Shown: one piece after another, positions 1-6,211 of the stretch
How positions within the stretch are numbered: position 1 is the stretch's first letter
Layout: every line of letters starts with the position of its first letter
Assembly (NCBI GenBank): GCA_021443405.1
Contig: JABUUA010000016.1
Location: 18,948-34,851 of the forward strand
DNA from: Bacteroidaceae bacterium
Lineage (GTDB): Bacteria > Bacteroidota > Bacteroidia > Bacteroidales > Bacteroidaceae
Reading direction: 5' to 3'
DNA: 15,904 nt
Notes under the pieces: model-generated
What the model was told of the DNA's origin: nothing
Database searches by the model: none
Seen by the model: only the letters and a program-made list of their open reading frames with translations
Made by a program: the position numbers and the translations under genes

Positions 1-2291
1 ACCGTATGAACTCGGCCACGAAGACCACAGAAATCGCGTTGCGCAGCGTGCGCACGTGGTCGGCCGAGACTCCCAACCTCTACACCCTCTTCATCAGTCT
101 GCGCGACGCCAAGGACAACGAGGTGGAGTGCATCAAACAGATGGTGGGCTTCCGCTCATTGGAAATCAAGGGCGGGCAGATGCTGGTCAACGGTCAGCCT
201 GTGCTCATCAAGGGAGCCAATCGTCACGAGCTCGACCCCGACGGAGGCTACGTCGTGAGTGTGGAGCGCATGATTCAGGACATCAAGATAATGAAGCAAC
301 TCAACATGAACGCCGTGCGCACGTGCCACTATCCCGACGACCCCCGCTGGTACGACCTTTGCGATAAGTACGGACTCTACGTGGTGGCCGAAGCCAACTT
401 CGAGAGCCACGGCATGGGCTACGGCGAGGCGCGTCTGGCGCAGGACCCCCTCTACAAGAAGACCATCGTGGAGCGCAACGTCGCTAATGTGGCCATTCAG
501 AAGAACCATCCTTGCGTCATCACGTGGAGCCTCGGTAACGAGAGCGGCTACGGTGATAACTTCGAGGCTGCCTACGACGCCATCAAGGCCATCGACACGA
601 GTCGCCCCGTGCAGTACGAGCAGGCCCATACCACAGGCCGCGCCACCGACATCGTTTGCCCCATGTATGCCGACTATAACTGGTGTGAACGTTACTGCAA
701 GTCGGCCGACCAACGCCCGCTCATCGAGTGCGAGTATGCCCACGCCATGGGTAACTCTATCGGTGGTTTTAAGGAATATTGGGACCTCATCCGCCGCGAG
801 CCTAAGTTCCAAGGCGGTTTCATCTGGGATTTTGTGGACCAAGGCATACGCGGCACCAGCAAGGTGACGGGCAAACAAATATGGATGTACGGCGGCGACG
901 AAGGTCGTTACCCCGCATCGGACCACAATTTCAACTGCAACGGCGTGATTGCGCCCGACCGCGCCCTCAATCCCCACGCCTACGAAATCCAGTATTATTA
1001 CCAGAACATCTGGGTGCGTAGCTGGAATCTCGATAAGGGCGTCATGGAGGTGTATAACGAAAACTTCTTCGTGGACCTCAGCGACATTGTGCTCGCCGCT
1101 ACGGTGGAGGCTGAGGGCAAGCGTGTGGGCTTTGTCAACATCAAGGGACTCAACATTCCCGCCCAGCAGACCGGCAGCGTGGACGTGAGCGAGCTCACGA
1201 AAATTGTGAAGAAAGCCATCGATGAGAATCCGGGCAAGGAGATTGTTCTCAACGTGGAGTTTGTGGACAATCGCGGCAACGAACTCTTGGAACCCGGCAC
1301 CACCGTGGCCCGTGAACAGATTGTGATTGAGTCTTATCAGTTCCCCAGCGCCGATGCCGTGCTCGCAGCTGCCCAGCCTGCCAAGGACAAGAAGGACCAC
1401 TTCACCGAGCAGGTGCAAGCCGACAGCATGCTGGCTTGCTACACCCTTACTGCCGCCGGCATGAGCGTGACCGTCAACCGCTGGACGGGCGACCTCGATT
1501 ACCTCGACGTGGACGGCAAACCCATGTTGCAGGATGGCTACAGCGTGACCCCCAACTTCTGGCGCGCGCCCACCGACAACGACTATGGAGCTGGCTTGCA
1601 GAACCGCTTCCACGCTTGGAAGGACACGCCTCGCAAGCTTAAGGATGTGGTTATCAGTGGCAACGAGGCTGCAAAGACCATCGCCGTCACCTACGAACTT
1701 CCCCGCGTGAAGGCGCAGCTCACCATCACTTACACCCTCGACATTCGTGGAGAACTCATCGTGCGTGAGCAACTGACCGTGGATAAGGACGCCAAGGAGA
1801 AACCGCAGCTCTTCCGCTTCGGTATGCAGTGGGTGATGCCCGACGATTATACCACCGTTCGCTTCTATGGTCGCGGTCCTAACGAGAACTACTGCGACCG
1901 TCATGATAGCGAGCACATCGGCCTCTACACCCAGCAGGTGAGCGACCAGTATTGGGGTTACATCCGTCCGCAGGAGAGCGGTAACAAGACCGACGTTCGC
2001 TACTGGCAGATGCTCGACAAGGCTGGAAAGGGCTTGCAGTTTGCTGCCACGGGTGCCATGGAATGCTCGGCACTGCCTTACCTGCCCGCCGACCTCGACG
2101 ACGGCAGCGACAAGGGAGCGCACCAGAGTCACTCGGGCGATCTCACGCCTCGTAAGATGAGCGTGGTGCAGGTGCAGGCTCGTCAGTTCGGCCTTGGCTG
2201 TGTTAACAGCTGGGGTGCATGGCCTCTCGCTCAGTACCAGATGCCGTATCAGGACTACGACTTCACGTACATCGTGACGGCCATCAAGTAA
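1..2291 (+). CDS. lacZ: LacZ-type beta-galactosidase (GH2), 5'-truncated by window edge
   Basis: Retaining glycoside hydrolase family 2 enzyme that removes terminal beta-linked galactose. The reading frame is open to the left edge (first full codon at base 3), so the N-terminal jelly-roll and part of the first Ig-like domain are missing. Numbering from the ATG at base 6: the TIM barrel covers about residues 50-330. It contains NFESHG (131-136, metal-binding Glu133 and His135 by analogy with E. coli Glu416/His418), SLGNESGYG with acid/base Glu179, and ECEYAHAMGNS with nucleophile Glu243. A linker beta-sandwich follows (about 340-440), then the LacZ small-chain domain (about 480-758) with NFWRAPTDND at 517-526. 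E. coli LacZ has its acid/base at residue 461, so roughly 280 residues lie outside the window. All visible catalytic residues are intact. Whether a signal peptide exists cannot be seen. The gene converges on an unrelated minus-strand gene and ends in its own terminator. Family assignment is certain; the natural substrate is not. Confidence 0.96.
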   Translation, partial: RMNSATKTTEIALRSVRTWSAETPNLYTLFISLRDAKDNEVECIKQMVGFRSLEIKGGQMLVNGQPVLIKGANRHELDPDGGYVVSVERMIQDIKIMKQLNMNAVRTCHYPDDPRWYDLCDKYGLYVVAEANFESHGMGYGEARLAQDPLYKKTIVERNVANVAIQKNHPCVITWSLGNESGYGDNFEAAYDAIKAIDTSRPVQYEQAHTTGRATDIVCPMYADYNWCERYCKSADQRPLIECEYAHAMGNSIGGFKEYWDLIRREPKFQGGFIWDFVDQGIRGTSKVTGKQIWMYGGDEGRYPASDHNFNCNGVIAPDRALNPHAYEIQYYYQNIWVRSWNLDKGVMEVYNENFFVDLSDIVLAATVEAEGKRVGFVNIKGLNIPAQQTGSVDVSELTKIVKKAIDENPGKEIVLNVEFVDNRGNELLEPGTTVAREQIVIESYQFPSADAVLAAAQPAKDKKDHFTEQVQADSMLACYTLTAAGMSVTVNRWTGDLDYLDVDGKPMLQDGYSVTPNFWRAPTDNDYGAGLQNRFHAWKDTPRKLKDVVISGNEAAKTIAVTYELPRVKAQLTITYTLDIRGELIVREQLTVDKDAKEKPQLFRFGMQWVMPDDYTTVRFYGRGPNENYCDRHDSEHIGLYTQQVSDQYWGYIRPQESGNKTDVRYWQMLDKAGKGLQFAATGAMECSALPYLPADLDDGSDKGAHQSHSGDLTPRKMSVVQVQARQFGLGCVNSWGAWPLAQYQMPYQDYDFTYIVTAIK

Positions 2292-2319
2292 GATGTCCTT
2301 GCGATACAAGGTTATAGTG

Positions 2320-2352
2320 ACCCCGTCGGCCTGATGGCTGGCGGGGTTTTTT
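2320..2352 (+). terminator. Rho-independent terminator of the beta-galactosidase gene
   Basis: Starts 28 bases after the lacZ stop. ACCCCG (2320-2325) pairs with CGGGGT (2342-2347). The stem continues inward through TCGGCC and GGCTGG with two wobble pairs, giving a 12-bp stem around a TGAT loop (2332-2335). A run of six T (2347-2352) follows. This is a textbook intrinsic terminator for plus-strand transcription. Confidence 0.92.
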
Positions 2353-2420
2353 AGGAGAAATCTTGTGTTCTGTTAGAGAGACGATTTTCCTCGTCTAAGC
2401 GGGGTGCTGTGTTTCCTTAG

Positions 2421-2448
2421 AAAAAAATAAAATTCTTCTTGAAGAATT
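2421..2448 (-). terminator. Probable terminator for the minus-strand gene at 2692-3807
   Basis: AATTCTTC (2431-2438) and GAAGAATT (2441-2448) form a perfect 8-bp stem with a two-base loop. Read on the minus strand it is followed by TTATTTTTTT, a good U tract. The stem is AT-rich and lies about 245 bases beyond the stop of the gene it would serve, so it is weaker evidence than the other two terminators. Confidence 0.5.
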
Positions 2449-2453
2449 GGACG

Positions 2454-2519
2454 ATTTGTCTAGACGAATGAGCCCATTTGTCTGGACGTGTGAGCCCATT
2501 TGTCTAGATGAATAAATGA
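2454..2519. repeat. Three tandem 22-bp units with GTCTAGA-centred near-palindromes
   Basis: Units run 2454-2475, 2476-2497 and 2498-2519. All start ATTTGTCT. Units 1 and 2 both end GTGAGCCC or ATGAGCCC; unit 3 keeps the first half but drifts in the last five bases. Within unit 1, ATTTGTCTAGACGAAT (2454-2469) is a 16-base palindrome apart from one T/G mismatch. The same window of unit 3 is palindromic apart from two wobble-type mismatches. Unit 2 has TCTGGAC in place of TCTAGAC and loses most of the symmetry. The 22-bp period is close to two helical turns. No function is known to me; it could be a protein-binding array or an intergenic repeat family. Confidence 0.85.
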
Positions 2520-2691
2520 CCCTCCTTAGGGGTGGCTTTCGGAATGGCTGCAGAGGCAAGTGTCCTCATCGTGATGAGGTGCGTGGTACAAGAGGAGAAT
2601 CGAAACCTGTTGGAGGCGCATTTTCTCATCAATTTGCGCGATTCCTTGATGGACTTGTTGCTCGTTCCTCCATCGGAGGAACCATCTTCCC

Positions 2692-3807
2692 TCACACAAT
2701 CTCTGCCAAATGCAGGCGCTTCTCGCCGTCCTTGCCGCGACGCAGGAAGGCGATGATGCGGATTTCGTCGCCTTGGGCCAGTGGGCGGGGCGATAGTTTG
2801 AGCAGACCGAAGCCGCCGCGCTCCTCATCGATTTGGTAGCGGAAGAAGCCTTTCTCCTTGTTGATGAACGTGACCGTGGCGGTCATGAGACCGAAGGCTT
2901 GGCGTCCCTCGATGGAATTCTCACGGCGTGTGATGATGGCCGACTTGAAGGGGTCTTCGGCAGGAATCACGGGGCAGAACCATACGTAGGTGCCCACCTC
3001 GGGACGTATCTCGGGTGTAGTGGCCACGAAGTGGCGCGACTGGGCGTCGAAGATGTGGAAGTGGCCGTGACGGTCGTCGTAGCCATCGACAAAGCCTATG
3101 GTCACGGGGAAATGTTTTTCTATATCCTGTGTCGAGAGCTTGGCGGCCACTGCACGCAGGGAATCTGATTTCTTCGACGTTCTGATTAGTACGTCGAAGA
3201 GCTGATTCTGTATCTCCCACGGACTGCAACCCATCACGTGACTGTCGGCCAGCACTTCGTCACCTTGCGGCCCGATGAGTTTCACGAAGCGGTGTTTGCG
3301 TCCGCGCACCACTTTTTCAAACACTTTCACGGCCACCATGTGCTGGATGGGGCGGTAGCCCAGGCGTGGGGCGTATTTGCCAGCCACGGCCAGCACTTTG
3401 GCGTCATAGACCTCCTCGGGGTGTTGGAGGCGGAATTTCAGAATGGCGTGGGTAAGATTCTCGGCGAGCGAGGGGAAAGAGGTGCCGTTGGCCGCTGTCT
3501 TCTGTTGCTCGTCTTCGGGACGCAGGTTGCTGAGGTCCCACACGGCGAGGAATCCCGGTAGGCGGAAGTCGGTGTATTGTTTGGCCATACGCAGGGCCAT
3601 GCCCAGGAAAAGGGAGTGGAGTAGCGAGGGGCGCGTGGTGTTGAGACGCGTATAGGTGAGCAGGAGTTGGCGGGCAATGTCGGAGGAGAGTCCGTCGCCC
3701 ACGTTGGCGGCCAGGTAGCGATAGATGCTCCATGCCTTTTCGTTGGTGTGCTCCTGTGCGTTGTTGAGCGTGGCTAAAAGTTCGTCCCAAGTGGGTGTTT
3801 GCTTCAT
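2692..3807 (-). CDS. Uncharacterised protein with two OB/cold-shock-like segments
   Basis: I do not recognise this 371-residue protein by name. It has no signal peptide or membrane segment, so it is probably cytoplasmic. Residues 1-150 look helical; the middle (151-232) is mixed, with a basic patch VVRGRKHRFVK (166-176). Two C-terminal beta-rich segments resemble small OB or cold-shock folds: about 234-300 (VTIGFVDGYDDRHGHFHIFD at 236-255, then SRHFVA and VGTYVWF) and about 305-371 (ATVTFINKEKGFF at 310-322, then GGFGLLKLS and LAQGDEIRIIAF). The second follows the cold-shock order of a 'fxN..kGFf' strand, a loop, then 'GdeV.f', so single-stranded nucleic acid binding is a reasonable guess, not a demonstrated role. 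In-frame starts also exist at 3843 (ATG) and 3861 (TTG), but they fall within or upstream of the likely promoter, so the ATG at 3807 is chosen. It is monocistronic: a terminator precedes it and a convergent gene follows. Confidence 0.85.
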   Translation of the reverse strand: MKQTPTWDELLATLNNAQEHTNEKAWSIYRYLAANVGDGLSSDIARQLLLTYTRLNTTRPSLLHSLFLGMALRMAKQYTDFRLPGFLAVWDLSNLRPEDEQQKTAANGTSFPSLAENLTHAILKFRLQHPEEVYDAKVLAVAGKYAPRLGYRPIQHMVAVKVFEKVVRGRKHRFVKLIGPQGDEVLADSHVMGCSPWEIQNQLFDVLIRTSKKSDSLRAVAAKLSTQDIEKHFPVTIGFVDGYDDRHGHFHIFDAQSRHFVATTPEIRPEVGTYVWFCPVIPAEDPFKSAIITRRENSIEGRQAFGLMTATVTFINKEKGFFRYQIDEERGGFGLLKLSPRPLAQGDEIRIIAFLRRGKDGEKRLHLAEIV

Positions 3808-3830
3808 GGCTTCAATGAATTTTCCTTGCG

Positions 3831-3862
3831 CAAATGTACGCATTATTGGCGAAAGTAACAAA
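3831..3862 (-). promoter_or_regulatory. Bacteroidetes-type promoter of the 2692-3807 gene
   Basis: On the minus strand TACATTTG (3838-3831) matches the Bacteroidetes -7 box TAnnTTTG exactly. TTTG (3862-3859) lies 20 bases upstream and fits the -33 box at the usual 19-21 base spacing. Transcription would start near 3824-3826, giving a short A-rich leader before the ATG at 3807. The -33 box lies inside the T-rich tail of the preceding operon's terminator. Confidence 0.75.
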
Positions 3863-3894
3863 CAAAACGGCCGCCAATTCGCATGGCGGCCGTT
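3855..3894 (-). terminator. Rho-independent terminator of the SusCD/FAS1 operon
   Basis: Begins 19 bases after the susD2 stop. A perfect 11-bp GC-rich stem (3866-3876 with 3884-3894, AACGGCCGCCA pairing with TGGCGGCCGTT) closes a 7-base loop. On the minus strand it is followed by a T-rich tail, TTGTTTGTTAC. It marks the end of the operon that enters the window from the right. Confidence 0.9.
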
Positions 3895-3913
3895 GAATTA
3901 TAGTTTGTATCGC

Positions 3914-6166
3914 TTAGTGGCGGGGCAGAGGGAAGAACCAATTCTTCTGGTTGAGCAGCTTCGTGTAGAGGCCGCTGTCCATCGTGCCGTCGCGCATTGC
4001 CACGCGCTGGGCGAGATACTCAGGCGTACCGCGGCGCATGGCCACACGCATGAGGTCGAAGAAGCGGTTGCCCTCGAAGGCGAGCTCCATGGCGGCCTCG
4101 TCGATGATGAGGTCCTCCACGCAGTCCTGCACGAGCTGGTCGTAGGCGCCGCTGTAGATGTCCTCCTTGGTGATGGTCTGGCCGTAGAGAGCGGCTTTCT
4201 CTATCACCTTGCCTACGTAGTCGTAGTCACCCATGCGCGTCTCGGGATAGAGCATGCCGCAACCACGGCTGTGGATGCCGATGGTGCCCTTGGGCGAGTC
4301 GGCTGTGCTGGCGATGGTAACAGATGACATTGTCATTTGTGTTGACGAGAGGGCAGGTGAGAAGACAACATACTGTGAGGCGTATTGTCCGTCCAGTTCC
4401 TCGAAACCGAAGTTGAGGAAGCGGGGATTGCGCTTGGTCTCGCGTGCGTCGAGGTAGAAGAGCACCTTGTTGGTGGCATCGTTGGGATAGTTGTTGTAGC
4501 TGATGCACACGCTGTCGATGCCTTTCTTCTGCAACTCGTAGTCGGCGCCCAGATCGGCCTGCACGGCGGCGGTAAGGTCGGCCAGCGAGAGAATGCTCAT
4601 GTCGCTGGCAGCAGGAATGGTGTCGCGGTACGTGGTGTTGTCGGGGAGAGTACGCGTAAAGGCATAGTGGAAAGCATAGTCTTTGGCGTAGTCCTCCGTC
4701 TCAGGCACGGGGTAGTACATGGTGTTGTTGCAGAGTCCGTTGCGCAAGATGGCGAAGGCGTAGCTGGGATAACCGGCGCGGTTGAGTGCCTCGGCAAAGC
4801 GCAGCCACAACTGGCTCTTTCGGTAAATCATGGGATAGATGCTCGTGAAGGAACCACGGGGATTCTGCTTACTGATGAAGCGCTCTAAGTTGATGACGCC
4901 GTTGTCGTAGGTCTGGCGTGACTCGTACTTAGCCCAATACTGGCGGGCATCGCCTACGTTGGGGTCGATGACCGGAGGCGTGGCCGCATTGATGTTGGTG
5001 ATATCCGTGGCGATGTAGGTCTCGAAGTTCTGAGCCAGAGCCTGCTGGAAATAACCCTTGCTGGCGTAGAGTTGCTTGGCATCGTACTTGGGAGTGAGGA
5101 ATACGGTGGCGTTGGTGACGGTGTCTTGGCCGCCGCTGGTGTACACGCTAATCTCAGATTCGAAGCCAAAGAGCTCATTCACGCCACGGAGCACGTTACC
5201 CCACAACTTGTTGGTGGTGCTGGGGATGGCAGTAACCGCCTCTTTGCTGGGCGTCTGCTGACCAAACTCTGTCCACGGAGAGGAACTTGAAAATAAATTG
5301 GTGTATGTGACGTCAGTTTCGCCCTCGTACTTCTTTCCGAAGGACTCGTAGCCAGCGGGCAGTGTGCCGCCTGCGGGGATGAGGCTCATGCCCTGGTTGC
5401 CCGAGAAGTAGTCGTAGTAATACTGTGCGGCAAGCTCGCAACTGGCGGCGTCGCCCTTGGTGAGGTATAGGTCGCCGAGGATGACGTTACAGGGAATCAT
5501 GCACTTGCTGCTGTGGATGCTCTGGGCACCCTTGTACTCCTGGTACTGAGGATAGCCGTACTTCATCTCAATCTGCTGTGCCTTCACCAAGTCGGGCGCG
5601 AGCAGGTCGGCCAAGTTCTGGGCATTGGCCTTGGGATGGTTGGCCATGAAGGCGTCGATGGCGTCGGTGGTGAGCAGGGGCTCGGTGTAGAAAGGCACCT
5701 CGCCATATACCTGCACGAGCTGCAGATAGACCCATGCGCGGATGGCGGTTACCTGAGCGGCCTCCTTGAGCATGTAGGGCTCCAGCGTGCCGGTGACGCG
5801 AGCGGTGTCGCAGCTGGCCAGATAGGCGTTGCACGAGTTGATGACGTGGTAGTAGTCGCTGGCCTGCAGGAAACGGCAGCTTCCGTCGGTGGCGAGGTCC
5901 ATGTCGTAGTCGAGAATGGCCTTGATGGTGTCGCTCACGTAGGTGGTTCCTGAAATCAGGTCGCCACGGCACTCACCGAGAACCACGTAGCGCTCTGCGA
6001 TGTTCTGCAGAGACTTGATGATGCCCCAATAGCTGTACAGCGTGTCCTGTGCCACCACGTAGCTATGACGTTCGCTGGAGGGTGACAGCATGTCGTCACA
6101 ACTGGTGCTCAGCATACCGAAGCTGAAAACGCCGATGAGCAGGGCTATGATTGATTTTCTTTTCAT
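3914..6166 (-). CDS. susD: SusD/RagB-family outer-membrane lipoprotein (second pair)
   Basis: Surface lipoprotein expected to lie on top of the SusC barrel encoded just upstream and to help capture the ligand. Residues 1-23 form a lipoprotein signal (MKRKS, hydrophobic core, LSTSC) with Cys23 as the lipidation site, which fixes the start. A typical SusD helical repeat region follows, with AIRAWVYLQLVQVYGEVPFY at 141-160. The C-terminal region carries the family motif DEAAMELAFEGNRFFDLMRV and ends NWFFPLPRH. At 750 residues it is long for a SusD, which is commonly about 500-650, suggesting extra loops in the middle or C-terminal half. It follows susC2 by 45 bases and is the last gene of the operon. 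The ligand cannot be told from the sequence. Confidence 0.94.
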   Translation of the reverse strand: MKRKSIIALLIGVFSFGMLSTSCDDMLSPSSERHSYVVAQDTLYSYWGIIKSLQNIAERYVVLGECRGDLISGTTYVSDTIKAILDYDMDLATDGSCRFLQASDYYHVINSCNAYLASCDTARVTGTLEPYMLKEAAQVTAIRAWVYLQLVQVYGEVPFYTEPLLTTDAIDAFMANHPKANAQNLADLLAPDLVKAQQIEMKYGYPQYQEYKGAQSIHSSKCMIPCNVILGDLYLTKGDAASCELAAQYYYDYFSGNQGMSLIPAGGTLPAGYESFGKKYEGETDVTYTNLFSSSSPWTEFGQQTPSKEAVTAIPSTTNKLWGNVLRGVNELFGFESEISVYTSGGQDTVTNATVFLTPKYDAKQLYASKGYFQQALAQNFETYIATDITNINAATPPVIDPNVGDARQYWAKYESRQTYDNGVINLERFISKQNPRGSFTSIYPMIYRKSQLWLRFAEALNRAGYPSYAFAILRNGLCNNTMYYPVPETEDYAKDYAFHYAFTRTLPDNTTYRDTIPAASDMSILSLADLTAAVQADLGADYELQKKGIDSVCISYNNYPNDATNKVLFYLDARETKRNPRFLNFGFEELDGQYASQYVVFSPALSSTQMTMSSVTIASTADSPKGTIGIHSRGCGMLYPETRMGDYDYVGKVIEKAALYGQTITKEDIYSGAYDQLVQDCVEDLIIDEAAMELAFEGNRFFDLMRVAMRRGTPEYLAQRVAMRDGTMDSGLYTKLLNQKNWFFPLPRH

Positions 6167-6211
6167 GATAAATTCTGTTTTTAATCGGTTAAACGTTCTG
6201 ACGATTATCGA

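Larger units (their letters stand above)
2292..2691. other. 400-base intergenic region between two convergent genes
   Basis: I see no credible gene here. Contents in order: the lacZ terminator (2320-2352); a 6-bp inverted repeat AGACGA/TCGTCT at 2379-2396; an A-rich run leading into a minus-strand terminator-like hairpin (2421-2448); three 22-bp tandem units (2454-2519); a 7-bp hairpin CCTCATC/GATGAGG at 2564-2579; and an 8-bp hairpin GTTCCTCC/GGAGGAAC at 2664-2682 with no T tract on either strand. The octamer GACGATTT occurs at 2380-2387 and again at 2450-2457, immediately before the tandem repeats, which suggests the first inverted repeat is a decayed relative of the array. The stretch 2520-2691 has nothing else I can assign. 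Confidence 0.8.

Noticed and set aside
156..2309. Long open frame of 717 codons on the minus strand, opposite the beta-galactosidase gene
   Set aside because: It is a mirror of strongly biased GC-rich codons. The translation is a Val/His/Leu/Ala-rich string without any domain, while the plus strand encodes an intact GH2 active site.
2454..2519. CRISPR array
   Set aside because: The 22-bp units abut directly with no spacers, and there are no cas genes in the window.
2664..2682. Hairpin GTTCCTCC/GGAGGAAC as terminator right after the 371-residue protein gene
   Set aside because: The stem is perfect, but neither strand has a following T tract, so intrinsic termination is not supported.
2504..2695. 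Possible 63-codon minus-strand gene after the 371-residue protein
   Set aside because: It runs through the tandem repeat and hairpins, has no recognisable features and starts inside the stop region of the preceding gene.
6167..6211. TAATCG/CGATTA inverted repeat in the susC2-susD2 gap as an internal terminator or regulator
   Set aside because: Only six base pairs with a loop of about 21 bases and no T tract on the coding strand; likely chance.
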